A DNA stretch of 64,000 bases from 79-D21 sp964521575 (GCA_964521575.1 CAZFSR010000001.1:532358-596357), one strand, 5' to 3'; shown: positions 37,177 through 45,848, counted from the stretch's first letter. The notes: generated by a model not told the origin, from the sequence alone. Numbers and translations are program-made.

Positions 37177-37222
37177 CTCTCGCGGCCGGCAAGCGGCCGC
37201 GTCCAGGCGGGAGGTGAAGCGT

Positions 37223-37309
37223 ATGAATACCGCGACAACGGTTTGGCTTGGGATAATGGCCGTCATCTTTGCCGCATTCGTCTTCAAGCGGGTCAGGAGC
37301 AAGAGCTGA
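37223..37309 (+). CDS. 28-residue single-helix membrane microprotein (MmdE-like?)
   Basis: A tiny gene with a good ribosome binding site (GGGAGGTGAAGC) before ATG 37223. The product has one hydrophobic helix (TTVWLGIMAVIFAAFVF) and a basic tail KRVRSKS. It lies 46 bases after oadG and before a strong terminator. Size, topology and context recall the epsilon subunit of methylmalonyl-CoA decarboxylase, which stabilises the complex, but the sequence alone cannot prove this. Confidence 0.6.
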   Translation: MNTATTVWLGIMAVIFAAFVFKRVRSKS

Positions 37310-37326
37310 CCGAAGGGGCCAAAATC

Positions 37327-37360
37327 GGCGGAAGGGAGAGGAGAACCTCTCCCTTCCGCC
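37327..37360. terminator. Terminator stem-loop after the oadG unit
   Basis: GGCGGAAGGGAGAGG-AGAA-CCTCTCCCTTCCGCC is a perfect 15-pair stem between the microprotein gene and the convergent muramidase gene, so it may serve both. A long T-run is lacking. Confidence 0.75.
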
Positions 37361-37365
37361 GTTCG

Positions 37366-37920
37366 TCATTCGGCCTCCTTTCGCCCCCGTTCCAGGACCC
37401 GGTCCAGGCGGCCCAGCCAGCCCGCCAGGAAACGCCGCTGGGAAACCGAACGGGACGCGAGGTCCAAGAGGGCGGCGGATCGCACCGCCAGGGCGACCCG
37501 GGCGGCGCGAAGCCGCCACTTTTCGGGTAGTTGCCGGGCGGCTGCCAGCGTGCGGGTTCCGACGATCCCGTCCTCGGCCAGCGGCGGTTCGGCCCCGAGC
37601 AGGTTCAGCGAGCGCTGGATCTGTCTCGATGCGGCGGACGTTCCCATGTGCACGGCGGCGTCGAAGACCGCCAGGTCGATGGGCTTCGGCAGATCTGAGC
37701 AACGGCAGGCGTTCCAGTAGTAGGCCCGGTAGATGGCCCCAGCCACGTCCCTTGTCAGGGAATCGACCGTGCCTGTTTCCGTGAGCCCATCCCGTTTGGC
37801 CCGGGCAAGGGTTCCCTCCGTGATCCCCAGGTTGGTGCGCCCGCCCCGGTCCGCCGGGTCGTCGGAGAGCCCTCCCTCCATGTTCAGGACAAAATCGAGA
37901 CAGGATTCGAAACGGTTCAT
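37366..37920 (-). CDS. Phage-type N-acetylmuramidase (GH108 with peptidoglycan-binding domain)
   Basis: Lysozyme-like protein, 184 residues. The GH108 motif EGGLSDDPADRGGRTNLGIT contains the catalytic glutamate. The C-terminal half (LLGAEPPLAEDGIVGTRTLA and following) matches the peptidoglycan-binding domain found with it in prophage endolysins. No signal peptide, holin or other phage gene is nearby. GGAGG sits nine bases before ATG 37920 and only three before ATG 37926, so the former start is chosen. It may be a domesticated phage enzyme. Confidence 0.88.
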   Translation of the reverse strand: MNRFESCLDFVLNMEGGLSDDPADRGGRTNLGITEGTLARAKRDGLTETGTVDSLTRDVAGAIYRAYYWNACRCSDLPKPIDLAVFDAAVHMGTSAASRQIQRSLNLLGAEPPLAEDGIVGTRTLAAARQLPEKWRLRAARVALAVRSAALLDLASRSVSQRRFLAGWLGRLDRVLERGRKEAE

Positions 37921-37964
37921 TTTCATTCACCTCCGCCCATAAGAGTGGAAACGGCGAAGGGTTT

Positions 37965-39323
37965 TCACAAATACCGTCGGACGAAGGCCTCCACGTCGAA
38001 TTTTCGCCGGCACCCGGAGGCCGTCATGGTGCGGACCTTGCCGAAGACCGGGCGTTCCGGCCAGGGCCGGTCGTGAACCCCGCCGATGCACCAGGCCGTT
38101 CCGGCGTAACCGTTGGGGTCCCGACCGTCCAGTTCGTACCGGTCGTTCAGCGCGATCGCGGTGGCGAGCGCCTCCTCGGCGGAAGCGCTCCAGGCCAGGA
38201 TCCTTTTTCCCCAGTACATACGGAGGTATCCGTGCAGGCGGCCGGTCTTCACCAGCTGGACCTGGGCCGCGTTCCACAGGGGGTCGCCGGTTTGGGCGTT
38301 TTCCAGCTCGCTCGCCGCGTACAGGGCTTCACGGGGGTCGCCCGCGTGTTTTTCCAGCGTCTGGCGGGCCCAGGAGGGAAACCCCTCGACCCTGTCGTAG
38401 GAGGGGGTGTATAGGCAGAAGTTGTCGGAAAGTTCCCGTCTCACGACCAGTTCTTCCAGAAAGGCCTTCCGGCTTTCTTCCGGAACCTCGGACCGGGAAG
38501 CCTCCCAGGCTGCCCTCTGGGGAGACACCTGCCCGAAGTGAAGGTAGGGGGAAAGGCCCGAAACCCCGTTTTTGTTCGGGTCGTTCCGGTCCGCCGCGTA
38601 GGACTCCAGGCGGCCGGTGAGGAACTCCCGGAGACGGGCCCTCCCCGCGGTCGTTCCGGGGACAGTTTCCGCTGCCTCCGGGACATCGTTCGCCGGGGCG
38701 ACGCGGAGCAGGACCCGTTCGAAATCGACGGCGGCCGCTTCCCCTTCCCAGGGAAAAGGATGCCGTTCGAGCCGCGGGATGTCCGTCAGGTAATGCGGCA
38801 GGAGGCGTGAAATCTTCGGCCGCAGCGTGTAGGCCCCGTACTCGGCCTTTTCGGAGGCGACCCAGCAGGGCACGACGTTGTGGGCATCGACCTCGAAAAG
38901 GGGACAGGGCAGCGTTTCGGCCAGGCGGGATTTCCATGCCCGCTTGAACCGGAGGGGATCGAAATCCGTCACGACGGCCCCGGCACGGACCCGCGCGGCG
39001 AAGGCGTTCACGGTCTCCGGCGGAGAGCCTTCCGGCATGAAGAAGGGGATTCCCTTTTCCCGCAGCGCCCGCTCCGTTTCCGCCAGGCCCCGGAGAAGGA
39101 AGCCGAAGCTTCTGCGTGTCGCCCCCGGGAAGGCGGGGTCCAGCGCGAAGACGACGCCGAGGGGAACCCCCGCGTCGAGAGCCATCTCCTGGGCGAACAG
39201 GAGAGCCCAGTTGTCCTCGGCGCGCTGGTCCCGGCTCATCCAGTAAAGGACGGGGCCGGGACCCCGGGCTGCCCGGTTCAGGGCCCTCAGGCGCTTCGGG
39301 TCCAGGGTGGCCCGGCCGGTCAA
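37965..39323 (-). CDS. phr: Class II CPD photolyase
   Basis: Flavoprotein of 452 residues that repairs cyclobutane pyrimidine dimers with light. The N-terminal Rossmann-type domain begins GPVLYWMSRDQRAEDNWALL. The FAD/DNA-binding helical domain shows LSPYLHFGQVSPQR, VVRRELSDNFC and LHGYLRMYWGKRILAWS, the last diagnostic of class II enzymes. Start ATG overlaps the end of the dihydroorotate-dehydrogenase-like gene by four bases, so the two are co-translated. Photolyases are unexpected but not rare in anaerobes exposed to light at times. Confidence 0.95.
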   Translation of the reverse strand: MTGRATLDPKRLRALNRAARGPGPVLYWMSRDQRAEDNWALLFAQEMALDAGVPLGVVFALDPAFPGATRRSFGFLLRGLAETERALREKGIPFFMPEGSPPETVNAFAARVRAGAVVTDFDPLRFKRAWKSRLAETLPCPLFEVDAHNVVPCWVASEKAEYGAYTLRPKISRLLPHYLTDIPRLERHPFPWEGEAAAVDFERVLLRVAPANDVPEAAETVPGTTAGRARLREFLTGRLESYAADRNDPNKNGVSGLSPYLHFGQVSPQRAAWEASRSEVPEESRKAFLEELVVRRELSDNFCLYTPSYDRVEGFPSWARQTLEKHAGDPREALYAASELENAQTGDPLWNAAQVQLVKTGRLHGYLRMYWGKRILAWSASAEEALATAIALNDRYELDGRDPNGYAGTAWCIGGVHDRPWPERPVFGKVRTMTASGCRRKFDVEAFVRRYL

Positions 39324-40324
39324 CGGGGCCCTTCCTCGAAGGCCCGGAGGACGTGCAGGTAATTGGCCCTCTCGAACGCACCCGGGTCCTCCGCCGACTG
39401 CTGGCTCACCGAACCCCTGGCCGCCTCTGCCCCGTCGTAACCGTTCTTGTCAAGCCAGCGGGCAAGGCCCTCGGCGAGCTTTTCGACATATCCGGGGCCC
39501 TTCTCGTAGAGCACAGAGGTCACCTGGACGGCGGAAGCCCCTGCCAGCAGGGCTTTCACCGTGTCTTCGGCCTTGAAGACGCCGCCGGAGAGGGCGAGGT
39601 CCAGGTTTACCCGCCCGTGGAGGATCGCCACCCAGCGCAGGCGGAGCCAGAGTTCGTCCGGGGTGGTCCGGGTCAGCCTCGGAACGGGGGCCTTCTTGTC
39701 CAGGTCAAGGTCCGGGTTGAAAAAGCGGTTGAAGAACACCAGTCCTCTGGCTCCCGCTTTTTCAAGCTCCAGGGCGAGATTGGGCAGAGAGGTGTAAAAC
39801 GGCGCCAGCTTGACGGAAACCGGGATCGACACGCAGGAGGCCGTGCGGGCCACGAGGTCGGCCAGTTTCTTCTCGGCCTGTGCAGCCGTCACCGAAGGAT
39901 CCGTGTTCACGGTGTAGACGTTCAGCTCCAGTGCGTCGGCCCCCGCTTCCTGCATCGCCCGCCCGAACTCGCACCAGCTCCCGGGGTGAACCCCGTTCAG
40001 GCTCGCGACAACCGGGATGGAGATCGTGTCCTTCGCCTCGCGGATCCGGTCGAGGGTCCGTTCCGCTCCCAGGTTGTAAGTGTCCATGTCGGGGAAGAAA
40101 GACAGGGACTCCGCGTAGGATTCCGTCCCCAGGTCGAGCCCCTTTTCCAGGTCGCGGCCTTCTGCAAGAAGCTGTTCCTCGAAAAGGGAAGGCAAAACCA
40201 CCGCGCCGGCGCCCGCTTTCTCCAGCTCTTTAAGGTTCCCGGCGCTTCCTGTCAGGGGAGACGACCCCGCCACGAGGGGGGTTTTCAGCGCCAGGCCCAT
40301 CCACTTCGTTTCCAGGTTCGCCAT
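39320..40324 (-). CDS. Dihydroorotate dehydrogenase-like flavoprotein
   Basis: FMN-dependent TIM-barrel protein, 334 residues, of the dihydroorotate dehydrogenase-like group. Visible motifs: KTPLVAGSSPLTGS, LELNVYTVNTDPS, and PVSVKLAPFYTSLPN for the FMN/substrate face. The electron-transfer partner PyrK and other pyr genes are absent. Start ATG at 40324 (AAGGAG eight bases upstream) is preferred over an upstream ATG because the family begins MANLETKWMGL. Whether it makes orotate or reduces another pyrimidine-like compound is uncertain. Confidence 0.85.
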   Translation of the reverse strand: MANLETKWMGLALKTPLVAGSSPLTGSAGNLKELEKAGAGAVVLPSLFEEQLLAEGRDLEKGLDLGTESYAESLSFFPDMDTYNLGAERTLDRIREAKDTISIPVVASLNGVHPGSWCEFGRAMQEAGADALELNVYTVNTDPSVTAAQAEKKLADLVARTASCVSIPVSVKLAPFYTSLPNLALELEKAGARGLVFFNRFFNPDLDLDKKAPVPRLTRTTPDELWLRLRWVAILHGRVNLDLALSGGVFKAEDTVKALLAGASAVQVTSVLYEKGPGYVEKLAEGLARWLDKNGYDGAEAARGSVSQQSAEDPGAFERANYLHVLRAFEEGPR

Positions 40325-40374
40325 GGCTATCACTCCTTCAAAGAGAATCGTCATCCTCCTGATACGATAGCACG

Positions 40375-40403
40375 AAAAAGGGGGGCCCGCTAAAGGGCCC
40401 CCC
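40375..40403 (-). terminator. Rho-independent terminator of the AOR-MoaD unit
   Basis: On the minus strand GGGGGGCCC-TTTAGC-GGGCCCCCC forms a nine-pair stem directly followed by TTTTT. It lies 18 bases after the moaD-like stop. Confidence 0.9.
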
Positions 40404-40420
40404 GAATTCGCCCGGTCCGG

Positions 40421-40693
40421 TTAACCCCCGCCGATGATGGGGAAGACCGCCACCGTGTCGCCGTCCGAAAGGGGGGTGCGGCCTCCGCCCGTGTGGGCGA
40501 CCGAGCGGCCGTTCACCATGACGATCAGGCGGGCGGAAAGGTCCCCGTCCTCCAGGGCCTCCCTTCGGAAAGCTTCCCCGTATCGCCTGGACAGCTCCTC
40601 CAGGAGCGCCCGGACGGTCGGGCAGTCCCGGGCCGTCGTTTCCTTTTCCCGGGCCAGGTCGCGGATCGTGGCGAAAAACAGGACCCGGATCAT
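40421..40693 (-). CDS. moaD: MoaD/ThiS-family sulfur carrier
   Basis: Ubiquitin-fold protein of 90 residues ending in Gly-Gly (VFPIIGGG), where sulfur is bound as a thiocarboxylate for the dithiolene of molybdopterin. Begins MIRVLFFATIRDLA. It follows the aldehyde oxidoreductase gene by three bases and is the last gene before a terminator, so it probably supplies sulfur for the tungsten-pyranopterin cofactor of that enzyme. Such MoaD genes are commonly linked to AOR-family genes. Confidence 0.9.
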   Translation of the reverse strand: MIRVLFFATIRDLAREKETTARDCPTVRALLEELSRRYGEAFRREALEDGDLSARLIVMVNGRSVAHTGGGRTPLSDGDTVAVFPIIGGG

Positions 40694-40696
40694 GAG

Positions 40697-42505
40697 CTAG
40701 AGTCTTTCAAGCCCCAGCTCTTCCAGCTTGGCGTCCGTGGGCACGCCTTCTTTGTCCCAGCCGCGGACCTCGTAGTAGCCCGGCAGCATCTCGGGCAGGC
40801 GGCTGACCTTGCCCCTGGCCGGCCCGGTGGGCATGGGTTCGTTCAGCAGCCGGGGCGGAATGGTGTCGTCCGCCTTCGTGAAGCCGACGGCCAGGTTGAA
40901 GAGCCGCTCCAGGTTCCAGATTCGGTCCCCGGCCTTCATGATGCTCTCCGCGGTATAGGGGACCCCCGTGGCTGCGGTCATCTGGGCGGCCAGTTCGTCT
41001 CCACCGATGGCGAACGTGGTGAAGAGGCAGACCCCGCTGGAATCGAAGCTCGCCGTGAGGTCCTGGAAGGCCTTCAGCCAGGCGGGCTTTTCCGCGATGC
41101 TGTCCGGGTCGAGTTTCTGGGGCAGGCCCAGGATCTCGGGGGAGGTCAGGTATCCCCGCACGTGGCAGCCGCCGCGGTTGGAGGTGGCGTACTCCAGGCC
41201 CATGCCCTGCAGGGCCCGCGGGTCGTAGGCGGGCATCTCCTGTTTCTTGGCCGTCATGGAGAGCTCGGGGTGGCCGAGCCCTGACGCCAGGCGCCAGGAG
41301 CCCAATGCCAGCTTGTCGCCGAACCCCTCGCGCATGCCGGTTTTCTTCACCATCTCCACCATGGCGGCGGCGTTCCCGAAAGACAGGTCCATACCCGTGT
41401 CGGCCTCGGTCAGGACGCCCTTCTCGAACAGCTCCATGGCGCAGGCGATCGTGCTCCCCATGGTGATCGTGTCGATGCCTAGCTCGTTGCAGAGGAAGTT
41501 CGCCTTGGTGGCGGCGGAAAGGTCTGAGATGCCGCAGTCGGCGCCGAACGACCAGGCCGTCTCGTACTCGGGACCTTCTCCGGAACCGGCGAACTGCCCG
41601 GTGGTCTTCGAGACGCGGCCGCAGGCGGATGTGCAGCCCGCGCACCCTTTCTTCGTCACGAGGAGTGTGGCCGCGAGGGTTTCGCCGGAGATGGCGTCGG
41701 CTTCCTCGAAGTGGCCGGTCTGGAAGTTCCGGGTCGGCAGGCCGCCGGCCTGGTTCAGGATGTTCACCAGGACGTTCGTGCCGTAGGCCGGAAGCCCGGC
41801 GGACGTGACGGGGTTGGCTGCCAGTTTTTCCCTGGCGGCCCCGACAGCCTTCATGAAACCGGCCGGATCGGCGACCTTCACGCCCTTCGTTCCGCGGACC
41901 GCGACGGCCTTCAGGTTCTTGGAACCCATCACGGCCCCCACGCCGGACCTTCCGGCGGCCCGGTGCTTGTCATTGATGACGGCGGCAAACAGGACGCCCT
42001 TCTCGCCGGCCGGCCCGATGCAGGAGACCTTGGCGTCGGGATCGGTTTCGGCCAGGATGGCATCGGTCGTCTCATGGGTGTTCTTCCCCCAGAGGGCCGA
42101 AGCGTCCCGGATTTCCACGGTGTCGTTGTAAATGTAGAGGTAGACGGGCTTCGGGGCTTTTCCCTCGAAGATGACGAGGTCGTATCCGGCGTATTTCAGC
42201 TCGGGCCCGAAGTAGCCGCCGGAGTTGGACGCCGCCAGGGTTCCCGTCAGGGGGGCCTTGCAGACGACCTCGTAACGTCCCGCCGAGGTGGCCAGGGTCC
42301 CCGTCAGGGGACCGGTGACGAACAGCAGGTTGTTCTTCGGGGAGAGGGGGTCGACGGAAAGATCCTTCACGTCGTCGATCCAGTACTTGCTCCCCAGTCC
42401 GCGGGCCCCGATGAAGGCCTCGGCGTCCTTCACCCGAAGGGGTTCCTTTTTCGTCGTCCCGTCGGTGAGGTTCACCCTCAGGACGGTTCCGGTCCAGCCG
42501 GTCAT
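40697..42505 (-). CDS. aor: Tungsten-type aldehyde:ferredoxin oxidoreductase (AOR family)
   Basis: Cytoplasmic enzyme oxidising aldehydes to acids, with a tungsten (or molybdenum) bis-pyranopterin and one [4Fe-4S] cluster. The 602-residue chain has the cluster ligands C288, C291 and C295 (KKGCAGCTSACGR) and C493 (SSGVCLFTTFA), the spacing of archaeal AOR. The pterin-binding segments AASNSGGYFGPELKYAG and AAGRSGVGAVMGSKNLKA are clear. The start overlaps the ferredoxin stop by one base. Gene order nuoE-, nuoF-, nuoG-like, ferredoxin, AOR, moaD suggests coupling to both ferredoxin and NAD(H). Substrate aldehydes may come from amino acid breakdown. Confidence 0.95.
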   Translation of the reverse strand: MTGWTGTVLRVNLTDGTTKKEPLRVKDAEAFIGARGLGSKYWIDDVKDLSVDPLSPKNNLLFVTGPLTGTLATSAGRYEVVCKAPLTGTLAASNSGGYFGPELKYAGYDLVIFEGKAPKPVYLYIYNDTVEIRDASALWGKNTHETTDAILAETDPDAKVSCIGPAGEKGVLFAAVINDKHRAAGRSGVGAVMGSKNLKAVAVRGTKGVKVADPAGFMKAVGAAREKLAANPVTSAGLPAYGTNVLVNILNQAGGLPTRNFQTGHFEEADAISGETLAATLLVTKKGCAGCTSACGRVSKTTGQFAGSGEGPEYETAWSFGADCGISDLSAATKANFLCNELGIDTITMGSTIACAMELFEKGVLTEADTGMDLSFGNAAAMVEMVKKTGMREGFGDKLALGSWRLASGLGHPELSMTAKKQEMPAYDPRALQGMGLEYATSNRGGCHVRGYLTSPEILGLPQKLDPDSIAEKPAWLKAFQDLTASFDSSGVCLFTTFAIGGDELAAQMTAATGVPYTAESIMKAGDRIWNLERLFNLAVGFTKADDTIPPRLLNEPMPTGPARGKVSRLPEMLPGYYEVRGWDKEGVPTDAKLEELGLERL

Positions 42506-42981
42506 CAGCCCTTCACCTCCTCGAGCGCCTTGGCCATCGTGGCCGAGAACGCGCGCTTGCGCTGCAGGTTGACGGTGTCCGCGGGCAGGAACTCGATGGC
42601 CTTCGTCGGGCACCACTTGACGCACTCGGGGTCGCCCCCGCACTGGTCGCATTTGAAAGCGGCCTTCGTGACCCGGTTATAGCTGATGTTGCCGAACGGG
42701 CAAGCCATGACGCACATGCGGCAGCCGATGCATTTCGCCTTGTCGACGACCACGACGCCCTGCTCGTTGCGGCTCAGGGCTCCCGTCTTGCAGGCCGCCA
42801 TGCAGGCGGCATCCTCGCACTGCAGGCAGGCCATGGGGACATTCTGCCCGCCTTCGAAGCGGTGGACCGAGATCCGCGAAACCGCGGGGCGGAATTCCCC
42901 TTCGTTCCCGATCGAGCAGGCCATTTCGCAGCTCCCGCACCCGATGCACTTCTCGGGTGAGATGAGCAACACCTTTTCCAT
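42505..42981 (-). CDS. Polyferredoxin electron-transfer subunit of AOR
   Basis: HycB/HydN-like iron-sulfur protein, 158 residues. Four [4Fe-4S] sites are suggested by CIGCGSCEMAC, CLQCEDAACMAAC, CIGCRMCVMAC and CDQCGGDPECVKWC. It would pass electrons between the AOR active site and the NuoEFG-like module or free ferredoxin. Overlaps AOR by one base, which supports a stable complex. Confidence 0.92.
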   Translation of the reverse strand: MEKVLLISPEKCIGCGSCEMACSIGNEGEFRPAVSRISVHRFEGGQNVPMACLQCEDAACMAACKTGALSRNEQGVVVVDKAKCIGCRMCVMACPFGNISYNRVTKAAFKCDQCGGDPECVKWCPTKAIEFLPADTVNLQRKRAFSATMAKALEEVKG

Positions 42982-43233
42982 GATCAGCGCTCCCCCCTTT
43001 TGGGTTTTTGTGCTTCCGGACGAACTGGCATTCTTTGGAACCTCTCCCGTGAATCCCTCCCCTGCCCTTCATGGGCCTGGTCTTGAAAAGCACGAAAGGG
43101 GACTCCTCCCGGTCACCGGAAAGGAATCCCCTTCTTCGCAATCACGGCAGGCGGCAGGATCGCCCCTGCCGCCCTTTGCCCGGGCAGTCTCGTGGAGGCC
43201 AGCCGGGTCGAAGGGGCCGTCTTCAGTTGGTTT
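42982..43233. other. Spacer between the NuoG-like and ferredoxin genes
   Basis: This 252-base gap holds no gene. It contains an imperfect hairpin (AAGGGGATTCC against AGTCCCCTT, minus strand) followed by TTTCGTGCTTTT, and a nine-pair GC hairpin (GGCGGCAGG/CCTGCCGCC, 43151-43174). It could partially end the NuoEFG-like transcript, so the ferredoxin-AOR-moaD part may be separately expressed. No clear promoter was recognised. Confidence 0.5.
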
Positions 43234-43974
43234 TCAGATCCCCCGGTTGCCTAGCCGCACCCGCTCCTGCTGGTCCGCTTTCCGGCACCTGGGGCACAAG
43301 CGCGCCGTTTCGGGATCGACTCCCGCAAAGCTCAGTTGTTCGGGCGTGGCGAACCGGTCGCCGCACCGTTCGCATTCCACGAGGCCGAAGATCCGGCCCC
43401 AGATGGACCGTTTCCCGTCCTTCTCCTCCCAGGTGATGCGGCCAGTCGGGCAGACTTCCGCGCAGGACAGGCAGCCGATGCAGTCCGGGGAAGCTTCGTG
43501 GAAAGGAGGGGTCACTTCCCTTTCCCACCCGCGGTTGGCGAAAGACAGGGCGTTCGTCCCGTTCGTCTCGCAGGCCCGGACACAGCGCCCGCACCGGATG
43601 CAGAGATCCGGCTCGACATTGTCGGGCACCTTCGGCGTTACCCCGTACTCCGCGCAGAGGGCCTGCAGGGCCGGGGCCTTCGGGTTCCGGTCGGCAAGCA
43701 TCTGGAGGACGAACCTGCGGGCGGCCATGACCCGGTCGGTGCCGGTGCGGACCTCGATTCCTCCGCGGTTCACGGGGTACATGCAGGACATCGCGAGGCG
43801 AGTCTTCCCGCGCTCCGTCACTTCCACGGAACAGAGGCGGCAGTTCCCCTCCGGGGCCAGCCCCTCGTGGGCGCAAAGGGTCGGGATTTCGATGCCTGCG
43901 GCTCGGGCCGCTTCCAGGACGGTGGTGCCGGGTTCGACGGAAACCGCCTGGCCGTCGATCGTGATCTCGATCAT
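43234..43974 (-). CDS. NuoG/HoxU-like iron-sulfur subunit with C-terminal zinc ribbon
   Basis: Electron-transfer subunit, 246 residues. The N-terminal [2Fe-2S] domain has C34, C45, C48 and C64. The next region, where NuoG/HydA proteins have the His-Cys3 cluster, reads RRFVLQMLADRNPKAPALQ and lacks those ligands. Two [4Fe-4S] motifs follow (CIRCGRCVRAC, CIGCLSCAEVCP). The C-terminus adds a four-cysteine ribbon (CERCGDRF and CPRCRK). There is no hydrogenase H-cluster domain. The start ATG overlaps the NuoF-like stop. It probably links the flavin subunit to the ferredoxin/AOR pair. Confidence 0.9.
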   Translation of the reverse strand: MIEITIDGQAVSVEPGTTVLEAARAAGIEIPTLCAHEGLAPEGNCRLCSVEVTERGKTRLAMSCMYPVNRGGIEVRTGTDRVMAARRFVLQMLADRNPKAPALQALCAEYGVTPKVPDNVEPDLCIRCGRCVRACETNGTNALSFANRGWEREVTPPFHEASPDCIGCLSCAEVCPTGRITWEEKDGKRSIWGRIFGLVECERCGDRFATPEQLSFAGVDPETARLCPRCRKADQQERVRLGNRGI

Positions 43975-45848
43975 GCCTGGGCCTCCCTTCTCTCGGGCCT
44001 GATGGCCGAAAACGGGCAGGCCTCGAGGCAGGCCCCGCAGGTGACGCACAGGGCCCGGTCGATCGTGTGGGGTTTCCGGGCCTCTCCGCTAATGGCCCCT
44101 GCGGCGCAGGCCTTGCGGCAAGCCCCGCAGCCGACGCACTTCGACGGGTCGATCTCGGGCCAGTACATGCCCCGGCAGACGCCGGCCCTGCAGAAATGCT
44201 CCCCTTCGTGTTCCGCGATCTCCTCGGGGAAATACCGGAGGACCGAGAGGACGGGGTTCGGGGCGGTCTGGCCCAGTCCGCAAAGCGCGGTGTCCGCCAG
44301 GGCCTTCCCGATCTCCCGGAGCCTCTCCCCGTCTCCGGGGGTCCCCTTGCCGGAGCAAAGGTCGTGGAGGATGCGCTGGAGCGCCTTGAGGCCTTCCCGG
44401 CAGGGGGTGCACTTGCCGCAGGACTCCTCGGCGAGGAAGTCGACGAAGTAGCGGGCCAGATCGACCATGCAGGTCCGCTCGTCCATGACGATCATTCCGC
44501 CGGAGCCCATCATGGAGCCGGAGGCGGTGAGGGCATCGAAGTCGACGGGAAGGTCCAGGGCGCTGGCCGGAAGGCAGCCCCCAGAGGGCCCCCCCGTTTG
44601 CACGGCCTTGAAGGCGCGGTTCTTCAGCACGCCGCCGCCGATGTCCTCGATCATGGTCCGCAGGGTCGTCCCCATGGGGATTTCGACCAGCCCGGAGTTC
44701 TTGACCTTGCCGACGAGGGAGAAGATTTTCGTCCCGGGGCTCCTGTCCGTCCCCATGGAGCGGAACCATTCGGGCCCGTTCAGGACGATGCGGGGAACGT
44801 TGGCCCAGGTCTCGACGTTGTTCAGGACGGTGGGGCAGTTCCAGAGGCCCCGTTCCGTGGAGCGGATGTACTTCACCCGGGGTTCCCCGGCACGCCCTTC
44901 GATGGAGGCCATGAGCGCCGAGGACTCTCCGCAGACGAAGGCGCCGCCCCCCCGGCAAACCTCGAGGTCGAAATCGAAGCCGCTTCCGAGGATGTTCCGG
45001 CCGAGCAGTCCCCTTTCCTTCGCCTGGCGGATCGCCTCCTGGAGGGCCTTGACGGCCAGGGGATACTCGGCCCGGACGTAGATGAACCCCTTGCGGGCAC
45101 CGATCGCGTACGCGCCGATGACCATCCCCTCCAGGACGCTGTGCGGATCCCCTTCCATCAGGGACCGGTCCATGAAGGCCCCGGGGTCTCCCTCGTCCCC
45201 GTTTGCGATGACGAAGCGGTGTTTCCCCGGCGCCTTGCGGGCGGATTCCCATTTCGCACCGGTGGGGAAACCGCCGCCCCCCCTGCCGCGCAGCCCCGAA
45301 TCCGTGATCATGGAAACGATCCCGCCGGGGTCGAGGGAGAGGGCCGCGGCAAGTCCCCTATAGGCTCCGCGGCGCACCGCGTCGGAGATCTCGAAGGGGT
45401 TCACCTCGCCGCAACGCTCCAGGACCAGGCGATGCTGGCGCGCGTAAAAGGGGATTTCCCCCGAAGTGCGTGCGGGTGCCTTCGTGTTCGGGTCCCGGTA
45501 TTGCAGCCGGGAAACGGTCTCCCCCTTGAGGACCGTTTTTTCGAAGATCTCCGCGACATCTTCCGGCTTCACCTTTTCGTACAGGATTTCGCCGGGCTCG
45601 ATGACGACCAGCGGCCCGCGCTCGCAGAAACCGTGGCATCCGGTGCTTTCGGCGGCGAAGTCGACGGGCACGGCCAGGCCCCGCGCGGCGGCTTCCGCCT
45701 CGAACGCGGCCCTGACCTGGGCACTCCCGTTCGCCAGGCACCCGGTCCCGGCGCAGATGCGGACCCTCGGTACGGCGGAGCGCCTGCTTTCGGATTCCTC
45801 GAGACGGGCCCGCCATTCCTCGAGGGCCTTTGGGCTAGCCAGCTTCAT
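43971..45848 (-). CDS. NuoF/HydB-like NADH-binding flavoprotein
   Basis: Flavin subunit of 625 residues that exchanges electrons with NAD(H). Order of domains: thioredoxin-like [2Fe-2S] domain (CAGTGCLANGS and CHGFC), the NADH/FMN domain (SGLRGRGGGGFPTGAKWE; ANGDEGDPGAFMDR), the SLBB region, the [4Fe-4S] site ESCGKCTPCREGLK, and a C-terminal ferredoxin pair (CVGCGACRKAC, CVTCGACLEACP). This architecture is that of the beta subunits of bifurcating hydrogenases and related complexes. It overlaps the NuoE-like gene by 14 bases. Confidence 0.94.
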   Translation of the reverse strand: MKLASPKALEEWRARLEESESRRSAVPRVRICAGTGCLANGSAQVRAAFEAEAAARGLAVPVDFAAESTGCHGFCERGPLVVIEPGEILYEKVKPEDVAEIFEKTVLKGETVSRLQYRDPNTKAPARTSGEIPFYARQHRLVLERCGEVNPFEISDAVRRGAYRGLAAALSLDPGGIVSMITDSGLRGRGGGGFPTGAKWESARKAPGKHRFVIANGDEGDPGAFMDRSLMEGDPHSVLEGMVIGAYAIGARKGFIYVRAEYPLAVKALQEAIRQAKERGLLGRNILGSGFDFDLEVCRGGGAFVCGESSALMASIEGRAGEPRVKYIRSTERGLWNCPTVLNNVETWANVPRIVLNGPEWFRSMGTDRSPGTKIFSLVGKVKNSGLVEIPMGTTLRTMIEDIGGGVLKNRAFKAVQTGGPSGGCLPASALDLPVDFDALTASGSMMGSGGMIVMDERTCMVDLARYFVDFLAEESCGKCTPCREGLKALQRILHDLCSGKGTPGDGERLREIGKALADTALCGLGQTAPNPVLSVLRYFPEEIAEHEGEHFCRAGVCRGMYWPEIDPSKCVGCGACRKACAAGAISGEARKPHTIDRALCVTCGACLEACPFSAIRPERREAQA

